Part shown: one piece after another, positions 42,217 to 44,129 of the stretch | Layout: every line of letters starts with the position of its first letter | Numbering within the stretch: the first letter of the stretch is position 1 | Source of the DNA: Hydrogenophaga sp. | GTDB lineage: Bacteria; Pseudomonadota; Gammaproteobacteria; Burkholderiales; Burkholderiaceae_C | DNA: 44,129 nt | Reading direction: 5' to 3' | NCBI GenBank assembly: GCA_030653975.1 | Contig: JAURYH010000027.1 | Coordinates: 1-44,129, forward strand | Made by a program: the position numbers and the translations under genes | Notes under the pieces: model-generated | What the model was told of the DNA's origin: nothing | Database searches by the model: none | What the model saw: only the letters and a program-made list of their open reading frames with translations

Positions 42217-44129
<1,913 letters not shown>

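Overview
The window is a GC-rich (roughly two-thirds G+C by eye), densely packed chromosomal segment. Its gene content points to a betaproteobacterium of the order Burkholderiales, most likely family Comamonadaceae (Hydrogenophaga-like). The clues are the dnaG-rpoD pair, a PHA phasin, an NAD-type formate dehydrogenase, DUF1631, DUF1415 and DUF4148 proteins, and a recurring GC-rich intergenic repeat. The genus is an inference. I see no rRNA, tRNA, CRISPR array, insertion sequence or prophage.

Layout. 1-5.3 kb: a minus-strand run of DUF1631 protein, a hypothetical protein, the ABC-F translation factor EttA and a DUF1415 protein. 5.7-7.5 kb: DEAD-box helicase RhlE, ending at a UUCG terminator. 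7.6-13.4 kb: a compact formate dehydrogenase locus (fused gamma-beta subunit plus alpha subunit) with a divergent ModE/periplasmic-binding-type regulator. 13.5-17.5 kb: an endonuclease/exonuclease/phosphatase-family protein, an OmpR-type two-component system, and a convergent 2OG-Fe(II) oxygenase that carries a PmrA/QseB-style box upstream. 17.7-19.6 kb: a BNR-repeat protein, a MoaD/ThiS-like protein ending in Gly-Gly, and a cupin. 19.7-21.6 kb: a secreted four-repeat DUF4148 protein divergent from a LysR regulator. 21.6-26.8 kb: two paralogous secreted proteins of unknown function flanking an ECF sigma factor, a membrane-anchored ankyrin protein, a 2-hydroxyacid dehydrogenase and an FKBP isomerase. 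27-29.3 kb: nitroreductase, hotdog thioesterase and a histone-deacetylase-family protein. 29.3-31.6 kb: phasin with PhaR-like operators, then an orphan Fe(III)-binding protein with a Fur-like box. 31.6-36 kb: PPK2, a short-chain dehydrogenase, an SbtA-SbtB bicarbonate transport pair, and a shrunken GspE/PilB-like ATPase. 36-44 kb: gamma-glutamyltransferase, acyl-CoA synthetase, dnaG and rpoD (cut by the window end).

Themes. Several genes fit a metabolically flexible, PHA-storing organism that can use one-carbon compounds: formate oxidation to CO2 with NADH, bicarbonate uptake, phasin, acyl-CoA metabolism and polyphosphate. Candidate regulatory links seen directly in the DNA are: (i) a 22-bp element with the same CATAAT hexamer in front of both the nitroreductase and the short-chain dehydrogenase; (ii) a perfect CTGC-N3-GCAG dyad at the phasin promoter; (iii) a CTTAAG-N5-CTTAAG box that may tie the two-component system to the 2OG oxygenase; (iv) a 19-bp perfect palindrome in front of the LysR gene. 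The least described parts are the paralogous secreted proteins around the ECF/ankyrin pair and the BNR/MoaD-like/cupin cluster.
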